A stretch of 64,000 nt of DNA from Amphritea sp. 1_MG-2023. GTDB taxonomy: Bacteria; Pseudomonadota; Gammaproteobacteria; Pseudomonadales; Balneatricaceae. Shown here piece by piece: positions 12,494-19,923 of this stretch (position 1 is the first letter of the stretch; each line of letters starts with the position of its first letter). The stretch is from the NCBI RefSeq assembly GCF_030547545.1, contig NZ_JAUOQE010000002.1, positions 248,001-312,000 on the forward strand, in the 5' to 3' direction. The notes beneath the pieces are model-generated. The model did no database searches, was not told the DNA's origin, and saw only the letters and a list, made by a program, of their open reading frames with translations. Both the position numbers and the translations under genes were made by a program.

Positions 12494-12554
12494 TCGCACT
12501 GCGATGCTCGTATAGCGTTAGGTGAGATTATTACCTGTACGCTATGCGTTTAAG

Positions 12555-12580
12555 AAAAACCGCCGATGGGCGGTTTTTTT
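12555..12580 (+). terminator. Intrinsic terminator after sucD
   Basis: The A-rich CCGCC / GGCGG stem with a GATG loop is extended by A:T pairs and followed by seven T residues, about 60 bp after the sucD stop. It ends the sdh-suc cluster. Confidence 0.88.
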
Positions 12581-12647
12581 GTGCCTGCTGATTGCGTTTA
12601 ATTCTAATCTGCGGGTATGCTGGTTGTCATTATTGTTAGGAGTTGTT

Positions 12648-12926
12648 ATGAGCTTATTTACTTCGATTAAATCATTGTTTGCCCCTGCCGAGTCAGCGAC
12701 CAAAGAGCCAGAAGCGTTGCCTTCTGTGGACTATCAAGGATTTACCATTAGCCCAGTGCCAATTCATGAAGACGGTGGCTATCGAATTAATGGCGTGATC
12801 AGTAAGGGTGAGCAGAGTCATCGGTTTATTCGAGCGGATATGTTGCCTTCCAGCGATAGCTGTGCAGCGGAGATGATTCGTAAGGCTAAGCAGATGATTG
12901 ATCAGCAGGGTGATGGAATATTCTAA
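12648..12926 (+). CDS. HlyU-like family protein
   Basis: The 92 aa product MSLFTSIKSLFAP... contains YQGFTISPVPIHEDGGYRI, a segment SKGEQSHRFIRADMLPS and a C-terminal KAKQMIDQQGDGIF, the pattern of the small HlyU family (named for a haemolysin regulator, but of unclear function in most species). No DNA-binding helix can be pointed to with certainty. The frame is open upstream to 12522, but TTAGGAG at 12636-12642 fixes the ATG at 12648. Its 3' end overlaps the next gene slightly, which suggests a two-gene unit with the MOSC protein. Confidence 0.75.
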   Translation: MSLFTSIKSLFAPAESATKEPEALPSVDYQGFTISPVPIHEDGGYRINGVISKGEQSHRFIRADMLPSSDSCAAEMIRKAKQMIDQQGDGIF

Positions 12927-13443
12927 AGCGATGACACAAAAGCAACTGTTTGCTCGTTATGCACAAGATCTTAAGCCGGGTAGGCTTGAGTGGATCGGTT
13001 TGCGGCCAGCGCGTAAGCAGGCGATGCAGGTTGTTGATGCGGCGCAGGCGTTGGCCGGTTTAGGCCTTGAGGGCGATCATCGTTGCTGTAAAACCCCTGG
13101 ATCAGCACGTCAGGTAACGTTGATTTCCAGTGAATTTATCGACTTGATCGAAATCTATACCGGTATCAAGCAGATAGATCCCAGCAGTTTGCGGCGTAAT
13201 TTAGTCATCAGTGGTATTAATCTGAATGCGTTGCGGCATCAGCTCTTTAGTATTGGTGGGGCCGTGTTCGAGGCGACCGCGCTATGTCATCCCTGTGTAC
13301 GGATGGATCAGGCCTTAGGGAAGGGTGGCGCTGCATCAATGCTTGGCTATGGTGGCTTGTGTGCGCGTATTTTGCGGTCTGGGCGGCTACAGCTTGGAGA
13401 TCCGTTGATCCCGTTAGGGGTTGAAGCAGGTGCGCTAAGCTAA
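12913..13443 (+). CDS. MOSC domain-containing protein
   Basis: MOSC domains are beta-barrel folds related to the C-terminal domain of molybdenum cofactor sulfurase; many bind Moco and carry a conserved cysteine. This 176 aa product has LEWIGLRPARKQAM, GLEGDHRC, SARQVTLIS, LRRNLVISGINLNALR and the conserved cysteine segment CHPCVRMDQALG, then GLCARIL near the C-terminus. Starts at 12898, 12913 and 12931 are all possible; 12913 gives a short overlap with the preceding gene and is preferred without strong evidence. Substrate is unknown. Confidence 0.82.
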   Translation: MEYSKAMTQKQLFARYAQDLKPGRLEWIGLRPARKQAMQVVDAAQALAGLGLEGDHRCCKTPGSARQVTLISSEFIDLIEIYTGIKQIDPSSLRRNLVISGINLNALRHQLFSIGGAVFEATALCHPCVRMDQALGKGGAASMLGYGGLCARILRSGRLQLGDPLIPLGVEAGALS

Positions 13444-13482
13444 GTGGAGTGATAGCGGGGATTTAGCATCCGCCGTAACCCT

Positions 13483-13575
13483 CAGAACACCTTCGTACAA
13501 GAGACTCTCGTAGACGTTTACGACTGCTGTTCTGTGGTGAATAGATCACGGTGTCAGTTATCTAGCGGTGTTCTG
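13483..13575. repeat. 9-bp inverted repeat in the MOSC-nhaA intergenic region
   Basis: CAGAACACC (13483-13491) is exactly inverted as GGTGTTCTG (13567-13575). The 75 bp between them contain no open frame. The meaning is unknown; it could be a structured RNA end or chance. Confidence 0.35.
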
Positions 13576-13600
13576 TGTTTAGTTAGTCGAGTGGTGATAA

Positions 13601-13626
13601 AAAAGAGAGCCATGAGGCTCTCTTTT
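13601..13626. terminator. Bidirectional terminator between MOSC gene and nhaA
   Basis: The 11-bp arms AAAAGAGAGCC / GGCTCTCTTTT with an ATGA loop give a T-rich 3' tail on both strands. The flanking genes converge, so one hairpin serves both. Confidence 0.85.
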
Positions 13627-13642
13627 ATCGTACTTTATAATC

Positions 13643-15013
13643 TTAACCGTTATCTGTCTTTGAGGCTTTAAAGTAAAGCCAAGCAAAACCGATTAAGCCT
13701 GAAATGAGTGAGGCAAACAGGATCCCGGTTTTAGCCATCAGTAGATCTGATGGGTATTGGGCAAAGCCTAACTCGGCGATGAATATCGACATGGTGAAGC
13801 CGATACCGCCCATGAATGCCGCCCCAATAATGTGATGGAAATTAAGGCCGGAGGGAAGTGCGCTGACGTTAAATCTAACGGCTAGCCAGGTAAAGCCGGC
13901 GATACCGATTAACTTACCAAATATCAGCCCAGCACCTATACCCACCGTGACCGGGTGTGAAATGATATTAGTAATCTCAGACCAGTTGATTGGCACGCCA
14001 GCATTGGCCAGCGCAAAAATTGGAATGATGAGATAAGCGGATGGCAGGTGCAGTTTGTGTTCAAGTACTTGTGCTGGTGCCTGTACTTTATAAACACCTT
14101 CGCCCAGCGCGCGCACACGGGATCTTAATGCATCATTGACAATAATGTTTTCATTTTGACCGAATACGCTTTTAATATGATCTGCGCTTTCGCGCACCAA
14201 GGCTAGGAAGCGCTTAGGATCATACTTCGGCTTCATCGGAATGGTAAACGCCAGTAACACGCCCGCTAGTGTTGCATGAACGCCACTTTTTAACATCGCG
14301 ATCCAGAGGATAATGCCAATCACTGCGTAGGGTAGCAGGCGTCTGACACCCCCTAAGTTTAGGGATATTAAAGCCAGAACGAGGAAGGCGGCAGTGATTA
14401 GCGCTGACATATTGATGGTTTCAGTATAAAAAAGCGCAATGACGATCACGGCGCCTAAGTCATCGACGATAGCCAATGCCACCAGAAACATGAGTAGGTT
14501 TTGAGGTACTCGATTACCAAGTAGTGCTAGAGCGCCTAATGCAAAGGCGATATCGGTGGCCATGGGAATGCCCCAGCCGTGGAGGGTGTGACCTGTGGGA
14601 TTGATAGCGGCATAAATCAGAGCCGGCATGATCATACCGCCAACGGCGGCAATGATGGGTAATGATGCTTGTTTAATGTTGGCGAGTTCTCCCACTAAGA
14701 GCTCACGTTTTAGTTCGAGTCCAACAACCAAGAAAAATAGAGCCATTAAGCCATCATTGATCCAATGATGTAGGGTTTTGGATAGCTGAAAATTATCGAT
14801 ACCGATGGTGAATTTTATTTGCAAAATATGATGATAGACATCATTTAGTTGTGTGTTGGCAATCGCCAGTGCGACAACTGCAAACAGCATCAAGAGAATA
14901 CCGCTGGTTGTCTGACGATGGATAAACTCCTCTAGAGGGGTCAATACAGTCGCGAAAGCTTTTTCCCAGGGTGCAGTATACACTTCACCTACAACCTTAC
15001 TTTTACGTCTCAT
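13643..15013 (-). CDS. nhaA: Na+/H+ antiporter NhaA
   Basis: NhaA exports Na+ (or Li+) in exchange for two protons and supports pH and salt homeostasis, consistent with a marine or saline habitat. The 456 aa protein has about 12 hydrophobic segments and the transport-site aspartates in MATDIAFALGA (Asp154) and AIVDDLGAVIVIALFY (Asp184, Asp185), plus FFLVVGLELKRELLVGEL. It is longer than the E. coli protein because of an N-terminal hydrophilic extension of about 20 residues and a longer central loop near residues 270-315. It is transcribed alone, towards the bidirectional terminator. Confidence 0.96.
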   Translation of the reverse strand: MRRKSKVVGEVYTAPWEKAFATVLTPLEEFIHRQTTSGILLMLFAVVALAIANTQLNDVYHHILQIKFTIGIDNFQLSKTLHHWINDGLMALFFLVVGLELKRELLVGELANIKQASLPIIAAVGGMIMPALIYAAINPTGHTLHGWGIPMATDIAFALGALALLGNRVPQNLLMFLVALAIVDDLGAVIVIALFYTETINMSALITAAFLVLALISLNLGGVRRLLPYAVIGIILWIAMLKSGVHATLAGVLLAFTIPMKPKYDPKRFLALVRESADHIKSVFGQNENIIVNDALRSRVRALGEGVYKVQAPAQVLEHKLHLPSAYLIIPIFALANAGVPINWSEITNIISHPVTVGIGAGLIFGKLIGIAGFTWLAVRFNVSALPSGLNFHHIIGAAFMGGIGFTMSIFIAELGFAQYPSDLLMAKTGILFASLISGLIGFAWLYFKASKTDNG

Positions 15014-15104
15014 TGATGACTCCTGAACTCTGTGAACTGTTATTGAATAGTGTTTGTATTATCAGCATAAGTAACATGTCGTTTCGTGGATTGGCATGAG
15101 TGCT

Positions 15105-15500
15105 TTAGTCTGTACAGGGATAGAGTGATTTGATGGTGTTGTAAACAATCACATCCCGTTGAGTATTAGCGGAATAATTAGAGGTGTTTTTGAGTTGTTG
15201 AATGACCTTATTGGTTACTGTTTTGTCGTCTACCCCCTCAGGAATACAAAAGCCTGCAAAGTAGGTTGCTTGCGTGTTTGGATGGTATTCTCCTAATCGA
15301 GTTCGGTAAGCGCGTTTGATAAAATTACTCTCATTGCCAGCGCTGATGTTCTTGATGATTGCACCGTCAGTTAGATTGGCGCCGGCAATAAAGCCGGCAA
15401 CATATTCTGAAGTGATCTCAATTGAGGAATGTTGATCCGCAAATGCGGACGGCGCACTCAGAAAGGTCATAGCGAAAACTAAAGTAATGGTCTGTTTCAT
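15105..15500 (-). CDS. Secreted Rap1a/Tai immunity-like protein
   Basis: The 131 aa product has a clear signal peptide (MKQTITLVFAMTFLSAPSAFA), so the mature protein is periplasmic. The mature part has YVAGFIAGA, FCIPEGVDDKTVTNKVIQQL and a final SLYPC, the layout of the Rap1a/Tai family, in which small periplasmic proteins protect against type VI secretion amidase effectors; many family members are not linked to toxins. Two cysteines (in FCIP and YPC) could form a disulfide. No effector gene is nearby, so an immunity role is not shown. It is a single gene with its own leader. Confidence 0.6.
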   Translation of the reverse strand: MKQTITLVFAMTFLSAPSAFADQHSSIEITSEYVAGFIAGANLTDGAIIKNISAGNESNFIKRAYRTRLGEYHPNTQATYFAGFCIPEGVDDKTVTNKVIQQLKNTSNYSANTQRDVIVYNTIKSLYPCTD

Positions 15501-15934
15501 GATGAATATCCTATCATTACGATTATCTTAGCAGATGTGCGTCGACAGTTTCGGTTGATGTTTTGGCCCTTTAGGTTATGGCTGTGATGATGTTGAGTGT
15601 TAGGGGGGGAGCATCGTTACCCTGATTGTTCATGCTGATATTTTTATCCGCTTCTCTCTCGAGCTTGAGCTTATTAATATCGATGACGTCAATACAAACG
15701 TCTCGCTTAGAGTGTTGTTGTGATGCAGAAGCAGGCTTATGGTTATGTTTAACTTGCTGAGGCGCACTCTTAAGCTAGAGATTATCAGAGGGGTGCGCAC
15801 CGTTGCAACTGAATCATTATTTAGATTTTCAGTGCTGCTGTTTTATCTGAAATGCTTGGCTTTAAGGCTTTGCTGATGTCGCTATTACGCTGCAATAATG
15901 CCCATAATAGGGGTGGCTACCGTTTGCAAAAGCA
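15501..15934. other. Intergenic region without a recognised gene
   Basis: About 430 bp lie upstream of the Rap1a-like gene and downstream of deaD. No reading frame with a plausible start and ribosome binding site was found. One minus-strand frame (15571-15774) is open between stops but has no start codon near its upstream end, so it could at most be a remnant. Confidence 0.4.
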
Positions 15935-15935
15935 A

Positions 15936-15962
15936 AAAAAAGAGAGCTGTGGCTCTCTTTTT
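15936..15962. terminator. Terminator downstream of deaD
   Basis: GAGAGC / GCTCTC with a TGTG loop is flanked by A-runs and T-runs on both sides, so it can act on both strands. It lies about 80 bp beyond the deaD stop codon and resembles the hairpin at 13601-13626. Confidence 0.75.
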
Positions 15963-16039
15963 GTGTTTCTCTTCTGCGTCACTGATGCGCTATGGGTTGC
16001 TAATGTAAAGCGCCATGCGCATCCGTGTCATGGCTATGA

Positions 16040-17785
16040 TTAGCTATCGCGTTTAGGGCGTGATTTGCGCGGTGCGCCACGGTCATTTCCGCCACGGCCT
16101 TTACCTTTAAAATCGCCACGGGGTTTGCGTGGTGCAGGGCGCGCAATTTCACCTTCCATGAGGCTGATATCGATCTTTTTACGACAAATAAACACGCCTT
16201 TCAGCTGCTGTAGTACTTCGCTAGGCATGCCTTTTGGCAGCTGAACCGTACTGTAATCATCAAATAGACGGATATCGCCGATATGACGGCTATTAATATC
16301 GGCTTCATTAGCGATAGCACCGACAATGTTTTTCACCTGTATGCCATCGTTACGGCCGACTTCAAGGCGGTAGACATCAAGATCGGCGTAGTTAATGCGT
16401 TCACGTTTGTTACCGCGATCACTGTCACGGTCGTTATCGCGTTCGCGACGTGGACGAGGCTCAGGCTCAGGCGGCAGAATCAGAGGCTTCTCTTTTTGTG
16501 CCATATACAATAGCGCTGAGGCGAGATCCAGTGTTTCTAACTTGGTTTCTTCGGCTAATTGATCAATCAGTTCGCGGTAAGTGCCCATATCTTCATCATT
16601 GAAGATAGTGCTGATCTGTTCGCGGAAAGACTCAAGCCGTTTGTTTTGCACCATGTCGCGAGATGGTAGATCCATCTGTTTGATTGGCTGACGGGTTGCA
16701 TGTTCAATTTGTTTCAGCAAGCGACGTTCGCGTGGGGCAACGAAGAGGATTGCTTTACCGTCACGTCCAGCACGGCCGGTTCGGCCAATACGGTGAACAT
16801 AAGCTTCGGTGTCATAAGGGATATCATAGTTGATAACCATGCCAACACGTTCCACATCGAGGCCGCGGGCCGCAACATCGGTAGCTACAACAATGTCTAG
16901 TTTTGCGTCTTTTAAGCGTTGTACTGTGCGTTCACGTAACTGCTGATTCATATCGCCATTCAGCGCAGCTGCAGCATAACCGCGAGCTTCAAGTTTCTCA
17001 GCAATTTCAGTGGTAGCTGTTTTGGTGCGGGCAAAAATAATGATGCCGCCGCAATCTTCAGTTTCGAGAATGCGCACCAGAGCTTCTAACTTATTCACCC
17101 CGGAGACGATCCAGCAGCGCTGATCGATATTTTCCATGGTGGAGGTTTTAGATGCGATCTTGATCTCTTTCGGCTCACGCATGTAACGCTTGGTGATCCG
17201 ACGGATCTGTTCAGGCATGGTGGCTGAGAACAGTGCTGTTTGGCGTTCAGCAGGGGTCTTTGACATGATGGTTTCAACATCATCAATAAAACCCATACGG
17301 AGCATTTCGTCGGCTTCGTCGAGCACCATCGCTTTGAGTTCGTCAAGTTTTAAGGTACCGCGATCCAAGTGATCCATCACGCGACCAGGTGTGCCGACCA
17401 CAACGTGTGGGCCTCTGCGCAGCTGTTTCAACTGCAGCGTATAGCTCTGACCACCGTAAATCGGTAGCACGTGGAAGCCTGGGATGTGACGTGCATACGC
17501 CTGAAATGCCTCAGCGACCTGGACAGCCAGTTCACGCGTTGGTGCTAGCACCAGTACTTGAGGTTTGTTGAGCTTTAGGTCGATACGGCTGAGTAGAGGT
17601 AAAGCAAACGCAGCGGTTTTACCGGTACCTGTTTGTGCCATCCCCAGAACATCCTGCCCGTCTAATAATAACGGGATACAAGCGGCTTGAATGGGTGATG
17701 GTGTTTCATAGCCAAGCTCAGTGATGGATTTAAGAACAGAAGAGGGGAGATCAAGGTCGCTGAATGCGACTTGTGTGTCTGACAT
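16040..17785 (-). CDS. deaD: ATP-dependent RNA helicase, DeaD/CsdA type
   Basis: DeaD unwinds RNA and assists ribosome assembly and mRNA turnover, especially in the cold. The 581 aa protein shows the Q motif (SPIQAACIP), motif I AQTGTGKT, Ia PTRELAVQ, motif II DEADEML, motif III SAT, and motif VI HRIGRTGRAGR. It is followed by a linker and a DbpA-like RNA-binding domain around residues 470-550 (RINYADLDVYRLEVGRNDG, FDDYSTVQLPKGMP), and ends in an Arg/Gly/Lys-rich tail. The C-terminal domain and length fit DeaD rather than RhlB, RhlE or SrmB. Confidence 0.95.
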   Translation of the reverse strand: MSDTQVAFSDLDLPSSVLKSITELGYETPSPIQAACIPLLLDGQDVLGMAQTGTGKTAAFALPLLSRIDLKLNKPQVLVLAPTRELAVQVAEAFQAYARHIPGFHVLPIYGGQSYTLQLKQLRRGPHVVVGTPGRVMDHLDRGTLKLDELKAMVLDEADEMLRMGFIDDVETIMSKTPAERQTALFSATMPEQIRRITKRYMREPKEIKIASKTSTMENIDQRCWIVSGVNKLEALVRILETEDCGGIIIFARTKTATTEIAEKLEARGYAAAALNGDMNQQLRERTVQRLKDAKLDIVVATDVAARGLDVERVGMVINYDIPYDTEAYVHRIGRTGRAGRDGKAILFVAPRERRLLKQIEHATRQPIKQMDLPSRDMVQNKRLESFREQISTIFNDEDMGTYRELIDQLAEETKLETLDLASALLYMAQKEKPLILPPEPEPRPRRERDNDRDSDRGNKRERINYADLDVYRLEVGRNDGIQVKNIVGAIANEADINSRHIGDIRLFDDYSTVQLPKGMPSEVLQQLKGVFICRKKIDISLMEGEIARPAPRKPRGDFKGKGRGGNDRGAPRKSRPKRDS

Positions 17786-17891
17786 ATTTGAAGGTACCGG
17801 AAGGAATGGAATTGTAAAACGCAGTATTGTACGCCAAATATTAGATAAATGCCCGTTTTTTCTTGTGTTTTTTGCGAGGCAGTGATTTCGT

Positions 17892-18548
17892 TCAGTTTAG
17901 CTGAAGGTCATCGTACCAACTTAGAAAGCGCATACCGCCATTATCACTATCGGTCATGATGGCGACGGCTTCAATCTCTGTGTAGGTTTTGCCGAAGGCT
18001 GTTTTTAGGTCTGTTTGCAAGTTGCGCGAGTGATGAGTCCATTGTGAGATACGTTCGGGACCGCTATCAACGGCCCACATATGTGCCTTGTTGGTGAAGG
18101 GGTTGTCCCAGCGACTATTGATAGGTTGAGTGTTTGACCAGACATACACGAGGGTGCGTTTTTGCCAGAAAAATGGCCCGTCAGAGACGACGATGTAAAC
18201 ACGAACAGGGAAATCATCGCCTGTTTTAGTGGTTTCGACGGCGGCGGGCCATGTTGTACTGATTTTCCAGCGCCAACTGAGGCGGGTTGCTGAAGTGATA
18301 GGCAGTGTCTTTTTATAATAAAGGCCGGATGCTGAGTTGTCTGAATAAGCCTCTAATACCTCATTGTCGTCTTCCATCATAAGGCTGTAGCGTGTTTCAC
18401 CGACAAAATTTTCACTTTCCCATTGCTGAAAGTTGTCTCGGTCAAAAGCAGGGATTAGACTGTTGCTGGCTTGAGCTGCTGTCGTGGAGGTTATGATAAA
18501 TAGCACAAGGCATAGGTAATGGCGAACAGCTGAATAAATATTGTACAT
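17892..18548 (-). CDS. DUF3047 domain protein, exported
   Basis: The 218 aa product has an N-terminal hydrophobic signal sequence (HYLCLVLFIITSTTAAQAS), so it is probably periplasmic or an anchored envelope protein. It contains the DUF3047 pattern: SASGLYYKKTLPI, LSWRWKIS, KTGDDFPVRVYIVVSD and a C-terminal AVAIMTDSDNGG. The function of the family is unknown. A GTG at 18560 is an alternative start, but GTGAAG located 6 nt before the ATG at 18548 makes the ATG more likely. It is upstream of deaD in the same direction with about 105 bp between them. Confidence 0.8.
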   Translation of the reverse strand: MYNIYSAVRHYLCLVLFIITSTTAAQASNSLIPAFDRDNFQQWESENFVGETRYSLMMEDDNEVLEAYSDNSASGLYYKKTLPITSATRLSWRWKISTTWPAAVETTKTGDDFPVRVYIVVSDGPFFWQKRTLVYVWSNTQPINSRWDNPFTNKAHMWAVDSGPERISQWTHHSRNLQTDLKTAFGKTYTEIEAVAIMTDSDNGGMRFLSWYDDLQLN

Positions 18549-18576
18549 ATTGTGCTTCACTGTAGTTGCTTTCGTC

Positions 18577-18806
18577 TATAATGAGAATGCGTTTAGGGTC
18601 AATGTATCAGAGTTTAATGCCTAATTCCCCTTCTGGTTTTGCTCTGAGAGGGTATGTTGTTGGTGGTTTCATCATACAAGGTGCCCGGTAAAGTGTGTTG
18701 GCCTATAGATACGAGCGAAAGGGCTGTCGTTCTCTTTAGGCGGTGGTTTTCATCTTATTACGCTTCGCTCACGAAGGAGTCTAGATCGTTCTAGGCTCCT
18801 TTTTTA
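18577..18806 (+). ncRNA. Candidate small RNA or terminated leader upstream of the ATL gene
   Basis: A perfect -10 hexamer TATAAT (18577-18582) is followed about 190 bp later by a strong plus-strand intrinsic terminator (18775-18806), with no plus-strand reading frame between them. The -35 region is poor. The flanking minus-strand gene has no need for this terminator, so something transcribed on the plus strand seems to end here: either an independent small RNA of about 215 nt or an attenuated leader of the gene at 18846. No known RNA family (6S, 4.5S, tmRNA, common riboswitches) was recognised. Confidence 0.35.
18775..18806 (+). terminator. Intrinsic terminator with no plus-strand gene upstream
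   Basis: AGGAGTCTAGA / TCTAGGCTCCT pairs over 11 bp with one G:T, has a TCGT loop and is followed by a run of T. On the minus strand it has only two T residues, so its direction is plus. It lies about 40 bp before the gene at 18846. Confidence 0.8.
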
Positions 18807-18845
18807 TCGCCCATTTATATTAAAAAACTGTTCAGGCTTACGTTG

Positions 18846-19166
18846 ATGATGCGAGACGAGCGAGTACATAATCCGGCTTATGAATTAATTTGGCAGGTGG
18901 TCGCAGCTATTCCGCCGGGTAAGGTGGCTACTTATGGGCAGGTGGCTCAGATGGCGGGTATGCCCGGTGCTGCAAGAATGGTCGGGCGCTGTCTTAGTCA
19001 GTTGCCTAGCGAAACTAAGTTGCCTTGGTTTCGTGTGATTAATGCGCGTGGGCGGGTATCTTTGCCGGTCGACAGTGAGGGCTATGCTAAGCAGGTAGTG
19101 TTACTGCAAGAGGAAGGGGTCGTCGTATTGAATGGTCGAATCAGCTTGGCCAAATTTGGGTGTTAA
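18846..19166 (+). CDS. Alkyltransferase-like protein (ATL/MGMT-like DNA-binding)
   Basis: The 106 aa product is the C-terminal DNA-binding domain fold of O6-alkylguanine-DNA alkyltransferases: IWQVVAAIPPGKVATYGQVAQMAG, then ARMVGRCLSQLP. The usual active-site Pro-Cys-His-Arg is replaced by PWFRVIN (Trp61), the hallmark of ATL proteins. These bind O6-alkylguanine without repairing it and hand the lesion to nucleotide excision repair. A TTG at 18843 and ATGs at 18846 and 18849 are all possible; 18846 is chosen. It stands alone between oppositely oriented genes, 40 bp after a terminator. Confidence 0.88.
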   Translation: MMRDERVHNPAYELIWQVVAAIPPGKVATYGQVAQMAGMPGAARMVGRCLSQLPSETKLPWFRVINARGRVSLPVDSEGYAKQVVLLQEEGVVVLNGRISLAKFGC

Positions 19167-19264
19167 TGTTGTGCTCTTGATTGAGCGCTAAGGTGTGCGA
19201 AACGCGAATCGGCTAGCATAAGGTGGGCGGTGTAGCGTGCCTCACCTCATAGCTTGCTGGGTTG

Positions 19265-19660
19265 CTAGGCTAGATTGGCTGCTTCCATGTCGTAGGGAAA
19301 GCAGCCGACAAAGTGCACATACTCATCTTCAAATAGATGGGTTTTTTTAGCACGATACTCAAAATCAAACACTAGAATCAGCCAGCTGATCTGTTTATCG
19401 CCCATTTTTTCGATTTTCTTGATGATGGCATCGCCGTACGAGCTTGACCAAGAGCAGGGGGCAATAATGTTGCGGATGCTCGACACGCCTTTCTCGCAGC
19501 CATTGGTTTCGAGATTGTCAGGATTATATTGGCTGATATCAAAGTTTTTTGCCCAGCGATCTAATCCCTGTTCATCTTCTTCGAAATAGCTGTCCGGTAT
19601 GCTTGAGTAGTCAGTGGTCGAATACCAAGCAGAGACGATACCCTCTTTCTCAAAATTCAT
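19265..19660 (-). CDS. Imm22-like immunity family protein
   Basis: The 131 aa acidic, soluble product begins MNFEKEGIVSAWYSTTDY and contains WAKNFDISQYNPDNLE, a central CSWSSSYGDAIIKKI, then LILVFDFEYRAKK and FVGCFPYD. This W...Y...F.G.F.Y pattern resembles the immunity protein 22 family, proposed from comparative genomics to protect against polymorphic toxins. No toxin gene is visible here. It overlaps yfcL by 4 nt (ATGA), so it is the last gene of the purMN-DUF3108-yfcL transcript. A housekeeping role is possible. Confidence 0.55.
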   Translation of the reverse strand: MNFEKEGIVSAWYSTTDYSSIPDSYFEEDEQGLDRWAKNFDISQYNPDNLETNGCEKGVSSIRNIIAPCSWSSSYGDAIIKKIEKMGDKQISWLILVFDFEYRAKKTHLFEDEYVHFVGCFPYDMEAANLA

Positions 19661-19923
19661 GTCGTGGTCTCGCTAAGTTGTTGCCAGAGTGCACGAATAT
19701 CATCGATATCCTGCTCGCTAAGCTGATCGACTTTGAATGCGTCTTCTAAACTTTGCTCTAGCTGCTGATTGAATTGTAGCGCGGTGTCGCCCTGTGCTGC
19801 GCCGACCAAGCTGATATGTCCTAACAGGTAGCTGCAAAGAAATAATTGATTGGGCTCGGCGTCTTGTTCGAGCGTTAGCAGTTGGTTGTAGATGGTATCG
19901 GCTTGTTGTGCGTATGGGGTCAT
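19657..19923 (-). CDS. yfcL: YfcL family protein
   Basis: The 88 aa product MTPYAQQADTIYNQLL... has the YfcL pattern LFLCSYLLGHISLVGA, a Gln-rich middle and LSEQDIDDIRALWQQL. YfcL is a small conserved gammaproteobacterial protein of unknown function, predicted to be helical and cytoplasmic. Its start overlaps the end of the DUF3108 gene by one base and its end overlaps the Imm22-like gene by four, so it sits in a tightly coupled operon. Confidence 0.8.
   Translation of the reverse strand: MTPYAQQADTIYNQLLTLEQDAEPNQLFLCSYLLGHISLVGAAQGDTALQFNQQLEQSLEDAFKVDQLSEQDIDDIRALWQQLSETTT

Noticed and set aside
12522-12647. N-terminal extension of the HlyU-like protein
   Set aside because: The frame is open but runs through the sucD terminator hairpin. 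The ATG at 12648 with TTAGGAG upstream is the natural start.
15571-15774. Minus-strand frame open between two stops upstream of the Rap1a-like gene
   Set aside because: Its translation looks protein-like (it contains DVCIDVIDINKLKLE), but there is no start codon near the upstream end. An open stretch of this length in one of six frames is not unusual.
13601-15962. Mobile element bounded by the similar hairpins at 13601 and 15936
   Set aside because: The two hairpins share a GAGAGC core with A/T flanks and bracket nhaA and the Rap1a-like gene, but both are ordinary terminators for adjacent genes. There is no transposase or target duplication.
18577-18806. 6S RNA, 4.5S RNA, tmRNA or a known riboswitch in the ATL upstream region
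   Set aside because: None of the conserved segments of these RNAs could be found, so only a generic candidate RNA is reported.
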